Assembly (NCBI RefSeq): GCF_021538615.1
Contig: NZ_JAJHIZ010000003.1
Location: 1,302,001 to 1,366,000, forward strand
DNA length: 64,000 bases
Direction of reading: 5' to 3'
From: Niabella agricola
GTDB taxonomy: Bacteria > Bacteroidota > Bacteroidia > Chitinophagales > Chitinophagaceae
The position numbers were made by a program, and so were the translations under genes. Each line of letters starts with the position of its first letter. Position 1 is the first letter of the stretch. Of the stretch, positions 1-8,561 are shown in pieces. The notes beneath the pieces are model-generated. The model was not told where the DNA came from. It did no database searches and saw nothing but the letters and a program-made list of their open reading frames with translations.

Positions 1-2051
1 ATTGCAGCATCCAGCTGTTGTATTTCCGCAGCAGTGAATCCTTTTGCCGCTAAGGTTTCGTTGTTAATATAAGGAGCCCCTTTTAATGTAGCATGGCCTT
101 TGGCATAATTCACAATTTCCTGTATCTCATGTTCTGTATATTTTAGCGTACGCAAGGCCTGGGGCACGCTTTGATTAATGATCTTGAAATAACCGCCCCC
201 ACTGAGCTTTTTAAATTTAACCAGCGCAAAATCCGGTTCCACGCCGGTGGTATCACAATCCATTACCAACCCAATGGTGCCTGTGGGAGCAATCACCGTT
301 GTTTGTGCGTTACGGTAACCATGCTGTTCTCCCAGCTGCACGGCTGTATCCCAGGCCCTGGTGGCCGCCTTCAAAAGATACTCCGGACAATGCGCGGCAC
401 GGATACCCTGGGGTTTGATCTGCAATCCATCATAGGCATCCTCGGCATCATAAGCCGCCGCACGATGATTCCGCATCACCCGCAACATAGGTTCTTTATT
501 TTCTGCATACCGGGGAAACGCGCCCAGGTTGGCCGCCATTTCTGCCGACGTAGCATAAGCCACACCCGTCATGATTGCCGTAATAGCGCCGGCAATTCCG
601 CGTGCAGCGTCGCTGTCATACGGGATGCCGCTTACCATCAGCATCGATCCGATATTGGCATAGCCCAGTCCAAGTGTACGGTAATCATAGCTTAGCTGTG
701 CTACTTCTTTCGAAGGAAATTGTGCCATCAACACCGATATCTCCAGCACTACCGTCCATAAACGACAGGTATATTCAAACCCCGAGACATCAAACAGATT
801 TTGCTGCTCGTTAAAAAACTTACGCAGGTTTACACTGGCCAGGTTGCAGGCCGTATTATCCAGGAACATGTATTCGCTGCAGGGATTGCTGGCACGTATA
901 GGTCCGCCTTCCGGACAGGTATGCCATTCGTTAATCGTTGTATCAAATTGCGTTCCGGGGTCCGCGCAACGCCAGGCGGCATAATTAATCTGGTCCCAGA
1001 GGTCTTTTGCTTTCACCGTGCGCATGGTTTTACCGGTGCTTCTTGCTTTCAATTCCCAATCGCCATCTTCGGCCAGGGCTTTAAAAAATGCATTGGGAAT
1101 GCGTACCGAGTTATTACTGTTCTGTCCGCTTACCGTCCGGTACGCTTCGCCTTCATAGTCGCTGGAATAGCCTGCGGCGATTAACGCAGCTACTTTATTT
1201 TCTTCTTCCACCTTCCAGTTTACAAATTCCACGATCTCAGGATGATCCAGGTCCAGGCAAACCATTTTTGCGGCACGCCGTGTTGTTCCACCGCTTTTAA
1301 TGGCACCAGCAGCACGGTCGCCGATCTTTAAGAAACTCATCAGTCCGCTGGATGTACCGCCGCCGCTGAGCTTTTCCCCTTCCCCGCGAATGCTGCTAAA
1401 ATTGGTACCCACACCGCTGCCATATTTAAAGATACGGGCCTCGCGCACCCAAAGATCCATCAATCCTCCGTCATTCACCAGGTCATCCTCCACACTCAAT
1501 ATAAAGCAGGCGTGCGGCTGGGGCCGCTCATAAGCTGATGTAGATTTTTTTAATTGTCCGTCCTTCTGATCTACGTAGTAATGCCCCTGGGGTTTACCCG
1601 TAATTCCATATACTTCATGTAACCCGGTATTGAACCATTGGGGACTATTGGGTGCGCAGGACTGGTTCAGAATGGAATATACCAATTCATCATAAAAGAC
1701 CTGTGCGTCCTCCGTTGAAGCAAAATAGTTGTACCGCTCTCCCCACATCCGCCAGCAATGGGCCAGGCGGTGCGCCACCTGTTTTACACTTGTTTCACGC
1801 CCCAGGCTGCCATCCGGCTGGGGAACACCTGCTTTCCGGAAATATTTCTGGGCTAATATATCGGTGGCGATCTGGCTCCATTGACGGGGCACTTCCACAT
1901 CCTCCAATTGAAATACGATTTCACCATTGGGATTTTTGATCACCGAACTGCGGTAGTCGTATTGAAACATGTCGAAGGGACTGATTCCATCCTGAGTGAA
2001 TTTCCGGGTAAAACTCAGGCCTTTCCGGTTTTGCTTTTTCGTTGGCGCCAT
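1..2051 (-). CDS. nrdJ: Adenosylcobalamin-dependent (class II) ribonucleotide reductase, C-terminus outside window
   Basis: Reduces ribonucleotides to deoxyribonucleotides using adenosylcobalamin as radical source. The frame is open from ATG at 2051 to the window edge (683 codons), so only the C-terminal part is missing. Visible family signatures, in order: SPQWFNTGLHEVYG, the PHACF segment with a redox Cys, KYGSGVGTNFSSIRG, the active-site stretch NPCSEYMFLDNTACNLASVNL, and VIAPTGTIGLVMDCDTTGVEPDFA, all typical of NrdJ. I see no beta subunit gene beside it, as expected for class II. A PduO-type cobalamin adenosyltransferase at 39711-40271 could supply the cofactor. The upstream gap (2052-2305) holds a perfect DnaA-box sequence. 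Family assignment is secure; the exact C-terminal architecture cannot be seen. Confidence 0.96.
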   Translation of the reverse strand, partial: MAPTKKQNRKGLSFTRKFTQDGISPFDMFQYDYRSSVIKNPNGEIVFQLEDVEVPRQWSQIATDILAQKYFRKAGVPQPDGSLGRETSVKQVAHRLAHCWRMWGERYNYFASTEDAQVFYDELVYSILNQSCAPNSPQWFNTGLHEVYGITGKPQGHYYVDQKDGQLKKSTSAYERPQPHACFILSVEDDLVNDGGLMDLWVREARIFKYGSGVGTNFSSIRGEGEKLSGGGTSSGLMSFLKIGDRAAGAIKSGGTTRRAAKMVCLDLDHPEIVEFVNWKVEEENKVAALIAAGYSSDYEGEAYRTVSGQNSNNSVRIPNAFFKALAEDGDWELKARSTGKTMRTVKAKDLWDQINYAAWRCADPGTQFDTTINEWHTCPEGGPIRASNPCSEYMFLDNTACNLASVNLRKFFNEQQNLFDVSGFEYTCRLWTVVLEISVLMAQFPSKEVAQLSYDYRTLGLGYANIGSMLMVSGIPYDSDAARGIAGAITAIMTGVAYATSAEMAANLGAFPRYAENKEPMLRVMRNHRAAAYDAEDAYDGLQIKPQGIRAAHCPEYLLKAATRAWDTAVQLGEQHGYRNAQTTVIAPTGTIGLVMDCDTTGVEPDFALVKFKKLSGGGYFKIINQSVPQALRTLKYTEHEIQEIVNYAKGHATLKGAPYINNETLAAKGFTAAEIQQLDAA

Positions 2052-2305
2052 TTTATAAAAGTTTGGTTAAGGTTAAAAACACTGAAGCGTGAATAACGAA
2101 TTTACTTTTACAAAACGGGCTTTCCCAGTGCTAAATATGCACAGTTGTGGATAAAAATGATTTGAAGGGCTCAATGCAAGGAGCGGCGGCCATTTGCCTT
2201 GAGCGCCAACCAAAGCAGGGAGCTTGCCGGCTTATTTTCAGAGCGGCAGGCAACCAGGGCGATGGCCGGGCATCGATTAACTGCGCATCAATGCCTCAAT
2301 CCATT
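2052..2305. other. Intergenic region upstream of nrdJ with a consensus DnaA box
   Basis: This 254-base gap between nrdJ and the DUF1543 gene (both minus strand) contains TGTGGATAA at 2146-2154, i.e. TTATCCACA on the minus strand, an exact match to the bacterial DnaA-box consensus, about 95 bases upstream of the nrdJ start. I found no clear -7 box (TAnnTTTG) here. No convincing gene is present. Confidence 0.45.
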
Positions 2306-2887
2306 TTAAATCAACTCATCGCGCAGTTGATCCAGCTTCAGGTAGCCTATATCTACCGGATCTTCGCTCAATCCTTCTTCTTTTGTAATCGTGAGCATAA
2401 ACTGCTCTTTCTGATGCGTGGATAAGATGTCTTCCACATTGAATACATCATCAATATCGACACCGTACTTGTTGTCTATATGACTAACCGCCTTTGCTGC
2501 TGCATTGTAATCTTTATAAAAAGCCGTTTGCTTTGCCCGCTGAACGGCAGCGCCCATGTTAGCCGCTACTGTTATCAGTTTATGGTGATGCTCCTCAAAG
2601 TTTCCCGGCAGGTATCCCCCGAGATTAATAAAAAATAATTGTTCGGGTTGTGCCCCCCTTGGCGCGCGCTCCTCTACACGGATCCGGTACCCATCAACAG
2701 CGGTTACCTCGCGCCAGGCATCGATATGGATTTTCCCCCTGGCCTCCGGCCAAAATGCCTGTATATCCGGAATAAGTTCAGCAAGTTCTTTTCCGATACC
2801 AAAAAAAATATCATGCTGCTCTGTATGCCTCCCCGGAGGTGTACAACCCAGCAGCAGGTAAAACAGTTTATATGAGTCCATGGTCAT
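2306..2887 (-). CDS. DUF1543 domain-containing protein
   Basis: 193-residue soluble protein of unknown function. The N-terminal segment [22 protein letters not shown] is the hallmark of DUF1543, and a second half with similar Gly/His features ([22 protein letters not shown]) suggests the duplicated layout of this family. No signal peptide. Its start overlaps the end of the upstream DUF255 gene by about 20 bases (or 14 if the second ATG at 2881 is used), which suggests translational coupling. Function not inferred. Confidence 0.85.
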   Translation of the reverse strand: MTMDSYKLFYLLLGCTPPGRHTEQHDIFFGIGKELAELIPDIQAFWPEARGKIHIDAWREVTAVDGYRIRVEERAPRGAQPEQLFFINLGGYLPGNFEEHHHKLITVAANMGAAVQRAKQTAFYKDYNAAAKAVSHIDNKYGVDIDDVFNVEDILSTHQKEQFMLTITKEEGLSEDPVDIGYLKLDQLRDELI

Positions 2888-4931
2888 TTACATTGATCAG
2901 TGGCGATAATTCGTTTAAGGTCTGAACCGGTCTTTGGCAGGCGTAGTTTTCGCAAAGATAGATCAGCAGCGGGTTTCCGGCTTCTTTACCGGACAGCATC
3001 GGAAAACGGTCATCCGCTTCAGTGGCTGCCATAATGATGCTGTTCGGCAGCAACCGGCTCAACAATACCTGGTGGGCTTTTTCATAATCGCCCAGCAGCA
3101 CGATTTCTTTGAACCCTTTGTGCACAAGATAAAAGTCAAGCATCCAGGCACCAAAGGAGGTGGGATACTTAAGTATGGCATTGCTCAGTTGGGCGATCAT
3201 CCGTTCGCCCTGCAACTGCCATTCCGGCTTATTAAACAAAAGGGCCAATGTCAGCAGGTTCCTGGCCATTACCGCATTGCCAGAGGGTGTTGCCCCATCG
3301 TACACTTCTTTCTTGCGGAGGATCACATCTTCCTGATCACGGGGCGTATAATAAAAATAGCCGGTATCTTCTTCGGCAAAATCAGTCTGAACAATTTCAC
3401 AGATCGCATTTGCTTGCAGCAGCCAGTTCGGGTCTGTTGTAATGCGATAGAGTTGCAGCAAAGCTTCTATTAAAAAAGCATAATCATCCAGGAATGCCGG
3501 GTATTTGGCAACTCCCTCCTTCCATACGTGTAAAAAGCGTCCGTCCTCCGCTTCAAAAGCGTCCAGGAGAAATTGCATACCCTCAACAGCCTTTACCCTG
3601 TACGCTTCATTTCCGGTTATCTCAAAGGCCTTGCTATACGCGATATTCATCAATGCGTTCCAACCCAGTATTACTTTATCATCCAGGCCCGGACCCACCC
3701 TTTTAGAACGTTCCTGCAACAGCAAAGAGCGCCCATGCTCCAATAGGATATCCAGCTCCTGCACCGTTATTCCCTGTGCCTCCGCTACCTGTTCCTTCGG
3801 TTGCAATATCCGGGGTATATTTTTTCCTTCCCAGTTTCCTCCTTCGGTGATATCATAGTAAACGGCAAATGGCAGCGCTTCGTCTCCAAGCGTTTGCTCA
3901 ATTTCACGCTTGTTCCATACATAGAACTTTCCTTCAACACCTTCACTATCGGCATCCAGGGCGGCATAAAAACCGCCCAGCGGGTGCTCCAGTTCCCGTT
4001 CAACAAAGGCAAGCGTTTGCTCCACACAGATTTTATATCGCTCTGCACCGGTTACCTGGTAAGCTTCGCAAAGCGTGGTTACCAGCAGCGCATTGTCATA
4101 CAGCATTTTTTCAAAATGCGGTACCAGCCATTCGGTATCGGTTGCATACCGGGCAAAGCCGCCTCCTACCTGGTCGTAGATCCCGCCTTCCATCATCTTA
4201 TCCAGGCTCAGCAGGGCCTGCGCCCTCGCCCTTGCTGCAAAACTTTCGGGGCGTGTGGCTTCCTGGGTTGCGTAATACAACAGGTAGCGGATGGTTTGCG
4301 TTTGCGGAAATTTAGGTGCCCGCCCAAAACCGCCCCAGTTGGTGTCCGCCTGTTTCAGGATATTGGAGCAGGCGGCATCCACATCGTCAGTCGTAAACCT
4401 TATGGCTCCCGCATCCTGGATCCCCAAGGCATTGGCCTCCACCAAATACCGGGTCAGATTTTCCGCCTGTTTTTCGATCTCGGGTCTTTTTTGCTTAAAG
4501 GCCGTTGCCACGGCCTCCAATACGTCTTTCCAGGAAGGACGGTTTGCATAGGCCTGAGGAGGATAATAAGTACCTCCGTAAAAAGGTTTTTTACCGGGTG
4601 TTAAAAATACATTCAGCGGCCAGCCGCCGCTGCCCGTCATCGTTTGAACAGCGTCCATATAAATATGATCCAGGTCTGGCCGCTCCTCCCGATCGATCTT
4701 TATATTGATAAAATGTGCGTTCATCAATGCGGCTGTTGCCGAATCTTCAAAACTCTCGCGCTCCATTACATGGCACCAATGACAGGCGGCGTAGCCAATA
4801 CTTACTAATATCGGTTTATCTTCTGCTATTGCCTTTTGCAACGCTTCCGCGCCCCAGGGGTACCAATCTACCGGGTTATGCGCATGTTGCAGTAAATAGG
4901 GACTCGTTTCGTTTATGAGATGATTGGACAT
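2868..4931 (-). CDS. Thioredoxin-domain protein of the DUF255/YyaL (SPATA20-like) family
   Basis: 687 residues, the normal family length. An N-terminal thioredoxin-like domain (about 1-165) carries a Cys-His-Trp-Cys-His motif (Cys50, Cys53) and the family segments [17 protein letters not shown] and [11 protein letters not shown]. The rest (about 190-687) looks like the alpha/alpha-barrel fold of N-acylglucosamine 2-epimerase-like enzymes, with [17 protein letters not shown] and [10 protein letters not shown]. Widely conserved, biochemical role unknown; often guessed to be redox or sugar-related. Followed by the overlapping DUF1543 gene. Heptamer-repeat DNA starts 13 bases upstream of its ATG. 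Confidence 0.93.
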   Translation of the reverse strand: MSNHLINETSPYLLQHAHNPVDWYPWGAEALQKAIAEDKPILVSIGYAACHWCHVMERESFEDSATAALMNAHFINIKIDREERPDLDHIYMDAVQTMTGSGGWPLNVFLTPGKKPFYGGTYYPPQAYANRPSWKDVLEAVATAFKQKRPEIEKQAENLTRYLVEANALGIQDAGAIRFTTDDVDAACSNILKQADTNWGGFGRAPKFPQTQTIRYLLYYATQEATRPESFAARARAQALLSLDKMMEGGIYDQVGGGFARYATDTEWLVPHFEKMLYDNALLVTTLCEAYQVTGAERYKICVEQTLAFVERELEHPLGGFYAALDADSEGVEGKFYVWNKREIEQTLGDEALPFAVYYDITEGGNWEGKNIPRILQPKEQVAEAQGITVQELDILLEHGRSLLLQERSKRVGPGLDDKVILGWNALMNIAYSKAFEITGNEAYRVKAVEGMQFLLDAFEAEDGRFLHVWKEGVAKYPAFLDDYAFLIEALLQLYRITTDPNWLLQANAICEIVQTDFAEEDTGYFYYTPRDQEDVILRKKEVYDGATPSGNAVMARNLLTLALLFNKPEWQLQGERMIAQLSNAILKYPTSFGAWMLDFYLVHKGFKEIVLLGDYEKAHQVLLSRLLPNSIIMAATEADDRFPMLSGKEAGNPLLIYLCENYACQRPVQTLNELSPLINVNDHGLI

Positions 4932-4943
4932 GGGAACTGTTTC

Positions 4944-5006
4944 AGGTTTGAAGTTTAAGATTGAAGGCTGAATGCTGTTTAAAGTTTCAGGTTTCAGGTT
5001 GATTTT
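4944..5006. repeat. Degenerate 7-base periodic array, upstream of the DUF255 gene
   Basis: Nine consecutive 7-base units read in register: AGGTTTG, AAGTTTA, AGATTGA, AGGCTGA and so on, ending with two identical TTCAGGT units at 4986-4999. It shares the exact 12-mer GCTGAATGCTGT (4967-4978) with the array at 42769-42831, and GTTTAAAGTTTC (4977-4988) is the reverse complement of 41549-41560. Confidence 0.6.
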
Positions 5007-5085
5007 CGTTTCTGCCTGACGTGAGTTGCTCTATTCCCGGATCTTATGATCTTTTACGGAAGTGCGATTATTGAACAGTAACGGA

Positions 5086-5131
5086 ATTCCTCACTTTTAC
5101 ATTTTAAATTTAATATTCCTCATTTTACATT
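5086..5131. repeat. Two copies of an AT-rich intergenic word (ATTCCTCA..TTTTACATT)
   Basis: ATTCCTCACTTTTACATT at 5086-5103 and ATTCCTCATTTTACATT at 5115-5131 are near-identical direct repeats just downstream of the esterase gene. The second copy runs on with 7-base periodicity toward the esterase stop. Probably part of the same intergenic repeat phenomenon as 4944-5006. Confidence 0.5.
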
Positions 5132-5132
5132 C

Positions 5133-5942
5133 TTATCTTCCCCATCCCCATTTTAGAAATACCGGCATGGCTTTTCCCCAGGTGGCCACATCATGCCTGC
5201 CATCGTCCAGCTCCAGGTAGGACACGTCTTCCGGTCTGTAGCCTTTTTTCATTAATTCTTTTACAATATCACGGGTATCGTCCACTGCATCAATGACGCC
5301 ATTGTTATTGCGGTCATGCGCTTCATCCATCAGGCCGCATTGCAAAAAGAACTTTAATCCCGGTTTGTAGATCCCGTGGCGAATCTGCTGCTGCATGATG
5401 CGATCCCGGTCATCGTCATAGGTCGCATCTTCCTGATCTTTGCTCCGCCACCAGAGTGATCCGGAAAAAATCCCCGTTTTTGAAAACACTTCCGGGTGGT
5501 TCCATACTATGTCCAGCGCGCTCAGCCCGCCCAACGAGAAGCCGGCGAACGCCCGCTCTTTAAAGTCCCGCACATGGTATTTATCCAGGATATAGGGAAT
5601 CAGTTCTTCAAGAACAAAACGGGTATATGCTGTAGCCAGGTCGCCCCGGCCCAGATAATCTGCTTCCGCCGCTACCCCATATTCCCGTTTCCGATCTGGC
5701 CCGGCGGTAATGCCCACACAAAGAACCGGAGAAATCAAACCATTAGCATATAACCCGCTCAGTAATTGCTGCAGCCCCATCACGGGCAGGTCCTGACCAT
5801 CATTGATCATCAACAGGCTAAGGCCAGACAGGTCATCTACCCCGGTTGGGAGGTAAAAATCGACAGTTACTCCTCTCTTCAGAAACGCAGATAAAACGGT
5901 TGCCCGCTCTGTTAAATAGTCCAGTTCCTTTACCATATTCAT
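5133..5942 (-). CDS. Putative alpha/beta-hydrolase esterase (esterase D / enterochelin-esterase-like)
   Basis: 269 residues, no signal peptide, so probably cytoplasmic. The nucleophile elbow is GFSLGG within AFAGFSLGGLSALD; a catalytic acid may lie in the CGLMDEAHDRNNNG segment and the His in DGRHDVATW near the C-terminus. This is the esterase family that includes enterochelin esterase and S-formylglutathione hydrolase relatives. It is divergent from an ATP-grasp ligase and a YbdK-type carboxylate-amine ligase, so I infer it acts on the product of those ligases. Start at 5942; the third codon is also ATG (5936). A TACTTTTG -7-like box lies only five bases upstream, suggesting a nearly leaderless transcript. 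Confidence 0.82.
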   Translation of the reverse strand: MNMVKELDYLTERATVLSAFLKRGVTVDFYLPTGVDDLSGLSLLMINDGQDLPVMGLQQLLSGLYANGLISPVLCVGITAGPDRKREYGVAAEADYLGRGDLATAYTRFVLEELIPYILDKYHVRDFKERAFAGFSLGGLSALDIVWNHPEVFSKTGIFSGSLWWRSKDQEDATYDDDRDRIMQQQIRHGIYKPGLKFFLQCGLMDEAHDRNNNGVIDAVDDTRDIVKELMKKGYRPEDVSYLELDDGRHDVATWGKAMPVFLKWGWGR

Positions 5943-6282
5943 TCGCCCAAAAGTAGTAAAATACCCTAATCCAGTGCCGAAATATTAAGCCGTCCAATAA
6001 TTTTTTGTGAGGAATTAGAGAATAACTTAAATTCAGTCTTAAATTAAACAAAACAAATATGGAGCCTGAAAAAAAGCGGTACAAAACCAGGTTCACCGGG
6101 AACTGCTTTTGTCCTTTGCCGGGCTTTGATATCATGTAAAATCAAAAAAGTATGCGATAACCATAAAATACCGTGGATCTTCCACCCTGTTCCCTATCAC
6201 CATTTACAGATACGGCCCGGCTACAGCAAGGCCATTGATCATCAAACCGGTTCTGCGATGCAGAGCAATAAACAATAAGAAA
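5943..6282. other. Divergent intergenic region between esterase and ATP-grasp genes
   Basis: 340 bases without a convincing gene. On the minus strand a TACTTTTG box (5948-5955) fits the Bacteroidota -7 consensus TAnnTTTG, though no TTG is present at the usual distance upstream. No plus-strand promoter of full consensus was seen. Open frames here lack recognisable protein character. Confidence 0.4.
5948..5955 (-). promoter_or_regulatory. Candidate -7 box (TACTTTTG) for the esterase gene, near-leaderless
   Basis: Matches TAnnTTTG on the minus strand. Five bases separate it from the esterase ATG at 5942, so transcription would begin at or beside the start codon. No matching -33 TTG, hence modest confidence. 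Confidence 0.35.
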
Positions 6283-7221
6283 ATGAAAAAAATCGGAATT
6301 CTATTTGGAAAGGAACGCTCTTTCCCTGAAGCATTTGTGCAGCGGGTTAATAGCAAAGGTATCGACGGAATCGTGGCAGAACCTGTGCGTATTGACAAGG
6401 CGCTGCAAGGCCAGCCCTCAGGCTACGCAGTTATTATTGACCGCATCAGCCAGGATGTACCGTTTTATCGTACCTGGCTGAAGAATGCCGCGGTAACGGG
6501 TACGGCGGTGATCAACAATCCTTTCTGGTGGAGCGCTGATGATAAATATTTCAACAATTGCCTGATGACGCAGATCGGCATTCCCGTGCCCAAAACGGCG
6601 ATCCTCCCTTCGCATGACCGGCCGGATGATACCTCCGACGAATCGTTCAGCAACCTTGCCTATCCACTCGATTGGGAAGGGATTTTCCGGGAAGTAGGTT
6701 TTCCCGCCTATATGAAACCTTTTGCCGGAGGCGGCTGGAAAAATGTGTACAAACTACATGACAAGGAGGAGTTTTTTGAAAAGCACCGGGAAACGGGTCA
6801 GTTGGTAATGCTGTTGCAGGAAGAAATTGTTTTTGAAGAATATTACCGTTGTTATTGCATCGGAGGAAAACACGTGCGCATTATGCCCTATGAGCCCCGC
6901 AACCCGCACCACCTGCGTTATGTAGCCGATTTTACGCCAACCGCAGAAAAGCTGCAGGAGATGACAGATATTGTGCTGAAAATAAACAGGCACCTGGGCT
7001 ACGATTTTAACACCGTAGAACTGGCATTGCGGAATGGCGTGCCCTATGCGATCGATTTCTGTAACCCCGCCCCGGACGCGGACATAAAGAGCGTGGGCGC
7101 TGAAAATTTTGAATGGGTGGTGGAAACCGCAGCGAACTATGCTATCGAGAAAGCGTTGGGTAACAACGGAGGCGATAACCTGACCTGGGGAGAATATGTA
7201 AAGAGAAGTGCAGGGAAATGA
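6283..7221 (+). CDS. ATP-grasp ligase (RimK/D-Ala-D-Ala ligase-like)
   Basis: 312 residues from ATG 6283; the frame is open further upstream but the sequence there is not protein-like and MKKIGILFGKERSFPEAF gives a clean Rossmann-like N-terminus. ATP-grasp features: YMKPFAGGGWKNVYK (ATP-binding Lys and Gly loop, about residues 143-157), the acidic EEIVFEEYYRCY segment, and a C-terminal metal-binding stretch VELALRNGVPYAIDFCNPAPDAD. The family joins a carboxylate to an amine with ATP. The next gene (112 bases downstream) is a GCS2-family ligase and a divergent esterase lies upstream, so the three probably make and release an amide or peptide-like metabolite. Substrate unknown. Confidence 0.87.
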   Translation: MKKIGILFGKERSFPEAFVQRVNSKGIDGIVAEPVRIDKALQGQPSGYAVIIDRISQDVPFYRTWLKNAAVTGTAVINNPFWWSADDKYFNNCLMTQIGIPVPKTAILPSHDRPDDTSDESFSNLAYPLDWEGIFREVGFPAYMKPFAGGGWKNVYKLHDKEEFFEKHRETGQLVMLLQEEIVFEEYYRCYCIGGKHVRIMPYEPRNPHHLRYVADFTPTAEKLQEMTDIVLKINRHLGYDFNTVELALRNGVPYAIDFCNPAPDADIKSVGAENFEWVVETAANYAIEKALGNNGGDNLTWGEYVKRSAGK

Positions 7222-7325
7222 ATTTGAAAATCTGAAGATCATCAATAGGGGTACTTGCCGGCGGTATGCTACAATTACAAGCGCTTCATTCATTTCCAAG
7301 TCTTCAGATCATCACATTTCACATT
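7221..7325. repeat. 7-base periodic intergenic words between the two ligase genes
   Basis: Two blocks. 7221-7248 reads AATTTGA, AAATCTG, AAGATCA in register. 7284-7325 reads as six 7-base units ending with an exact tandem TCACATT TCACATT (7312-7325). ATCTGAAGA (7230-7238) and its reverse complement TCTTCAGAT (7301-7309) occur in the two blocks, so they are related in opposite orientation. Confidence 0.5.
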
Positions 7326-7332
7326 AATAAAA

Positions 7333-8442
7333 ATGAGCATCAATTATAAAACATTCACGCTCGGCGTGGAAGAGGAATACATGGTTTTAGACAACCAGAC
7401 CTTTGAATTAAAAAGTCATGAGCAAAAGATCGTACAGGAGGGCCAAAAGATCATTAAGGATAAGGTAAAAGCAGAGATGCACCAGGCGGTGGTAGAGGTT
7501 GGCACGGATATATGCCAGGACATTGACGAAGCTTATAACGACGTGGCGCTCCTGCGTAAGACCATATCGGATATCGCCGGCACCCTTGATCTTACCCTTG
7601 GTGCATCGGGCACCCACCCTTTCAGTCACTGGGAAAAACAGCTGATCACCGATCACATCCGGTACAACGAAATCGTTGCCGAATTACAGGAAGCGGCGCG
7701 CAGTAATCTCATCTTTGGACTGCATGTACATGTAGGTATGGAAAGCCGGGAACTGGCCAATCATATTGCCAACTCCACAAGGTACTTCCTGCCTCACATT
7801 TTTGCCTTGAGCACGAACTCACCTTTCTGGGAGGGAAGGACCACCGGCTATAAATCGTATCGCACCAAGGTGTTTGACAAGTTTCCCCGTACCGGCATCC
7901 CGGATGCCTTTGAAAGCATTGAGGCCTACGACAACTATGTGAAAATGCTGATCAAAACCAATTGCATCGATAATGCAAAGAAAATATGGTGGGATCTGCG
8001 GGTTCATCCCTTTTTCAACACCGTGGAATTCCGCATTTGTGATATCCCCATGACAGTAGACGAAACCATTACCATTGCGGCCCTGTTCCAGGCAGTTTGC
8101 GCCAGGATCTATATGCTGCGCAGCAAAAATCTGAATTTCATTCAATACTCGCGCCCCCTTATTAATGAAAATAAATGGCGGGCCAGCCGCTATGGTATCG
8201 ACGGATACCTGATCGATTTTGGAAAAGAAGAGGAAGTAAATACCCGTGCCCTGATCTACGAGTTGCTGGATTTCCTTGACCCCGTAATCGATCATCTGGG
8301 CAGCCGGCACCGTATTGAACATGTGCATAAGATCCTGGAGCGCGGCACCGGGGCTGATCGCCAGCTGGCCCTGTTTGAGCAAACGAAAAATCTTACCGAC
8401 GTGGGCAGGTATATCAGCGAAAGTTTTCTGGAGGGGTTGTAG
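7333..8442 (+). CDS. ybdK: YbdK-type carboxylate-amine ligase (glutamate-cysteine ligase GCS2 family)
   Basis: 369 residues from ATG 7333, the usual length of YbdK proteins. N-terminal FTLGVEEEYMVLD is the GCS2 signature with metal-binding Glu residues; further conserved parts are LTLGASGTHPF, LIFGLHVHVGM, STNSPFWEGRTTGYKSYR and WWDLRVHPFFNTVEFRICD. E. coli YbdK has weak gamma-glutamylcysteine synthetase activity, but the natural substrate of the family is generally unknown. Placed after an ATP-grasp ligase, it probably adds a second amide bond. Open sequence upstream of 7333 is repeat DNA, so the later ATG was chosen. Confidence 0.92.
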   Translation: MSINYKTFTLGVEEEYMVLDNQTFELKSHEQKIVQEGQKIIKDKVKAEMHQAVVEVGTDICQDIDEAYNDVALLRKTISDIAGTLDLTLGASGTHPFSHWEKQLITDHIRYNEIVAELQEAARSNLIFGLHVHVGMESRELANHIANSTRYFLPHIFALSTNSPFWEGRTTGYKSYRTKVFDKFPRTGIPDAFESIEAYDNYVKMLIKTNCIDNAKKIWWDLRVHPFFNTVEFRICDIPMTVDETITIAALFQAVCARIYMLRSKNLNFIQYSRPLINENKWRASRYGIDGYLIDFGKEEEVNTRALIYELLDFLDPVIDHLGSRHRIEHVHKILERGTGADRQLALFEQTKNLTDVGRYISESFLEGL

Positions 8443-8561
8443 ATGCAAAAATAAACTAGGGTTACCGCTTCCGCCTGTTGCAGACCGGGACATAAGGCCG
8501 CAAACTTTAAAAGAAAAAACGAAGGGTTTTACCTATCTTGCGCGGCCCTATATCAACAACT

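Noticed and set aside
5833..6135. 100-residue minus-strand frame upstream of the esterase
   Set aside because: Overlaps the esterase start out of frame and lacks protein-like composition.
7408..8493. Long minus-strand frames across the YbdK-type ligase gene
   Set aside because: Antisense shadows of a clearly conserved gene; no domain or start context.
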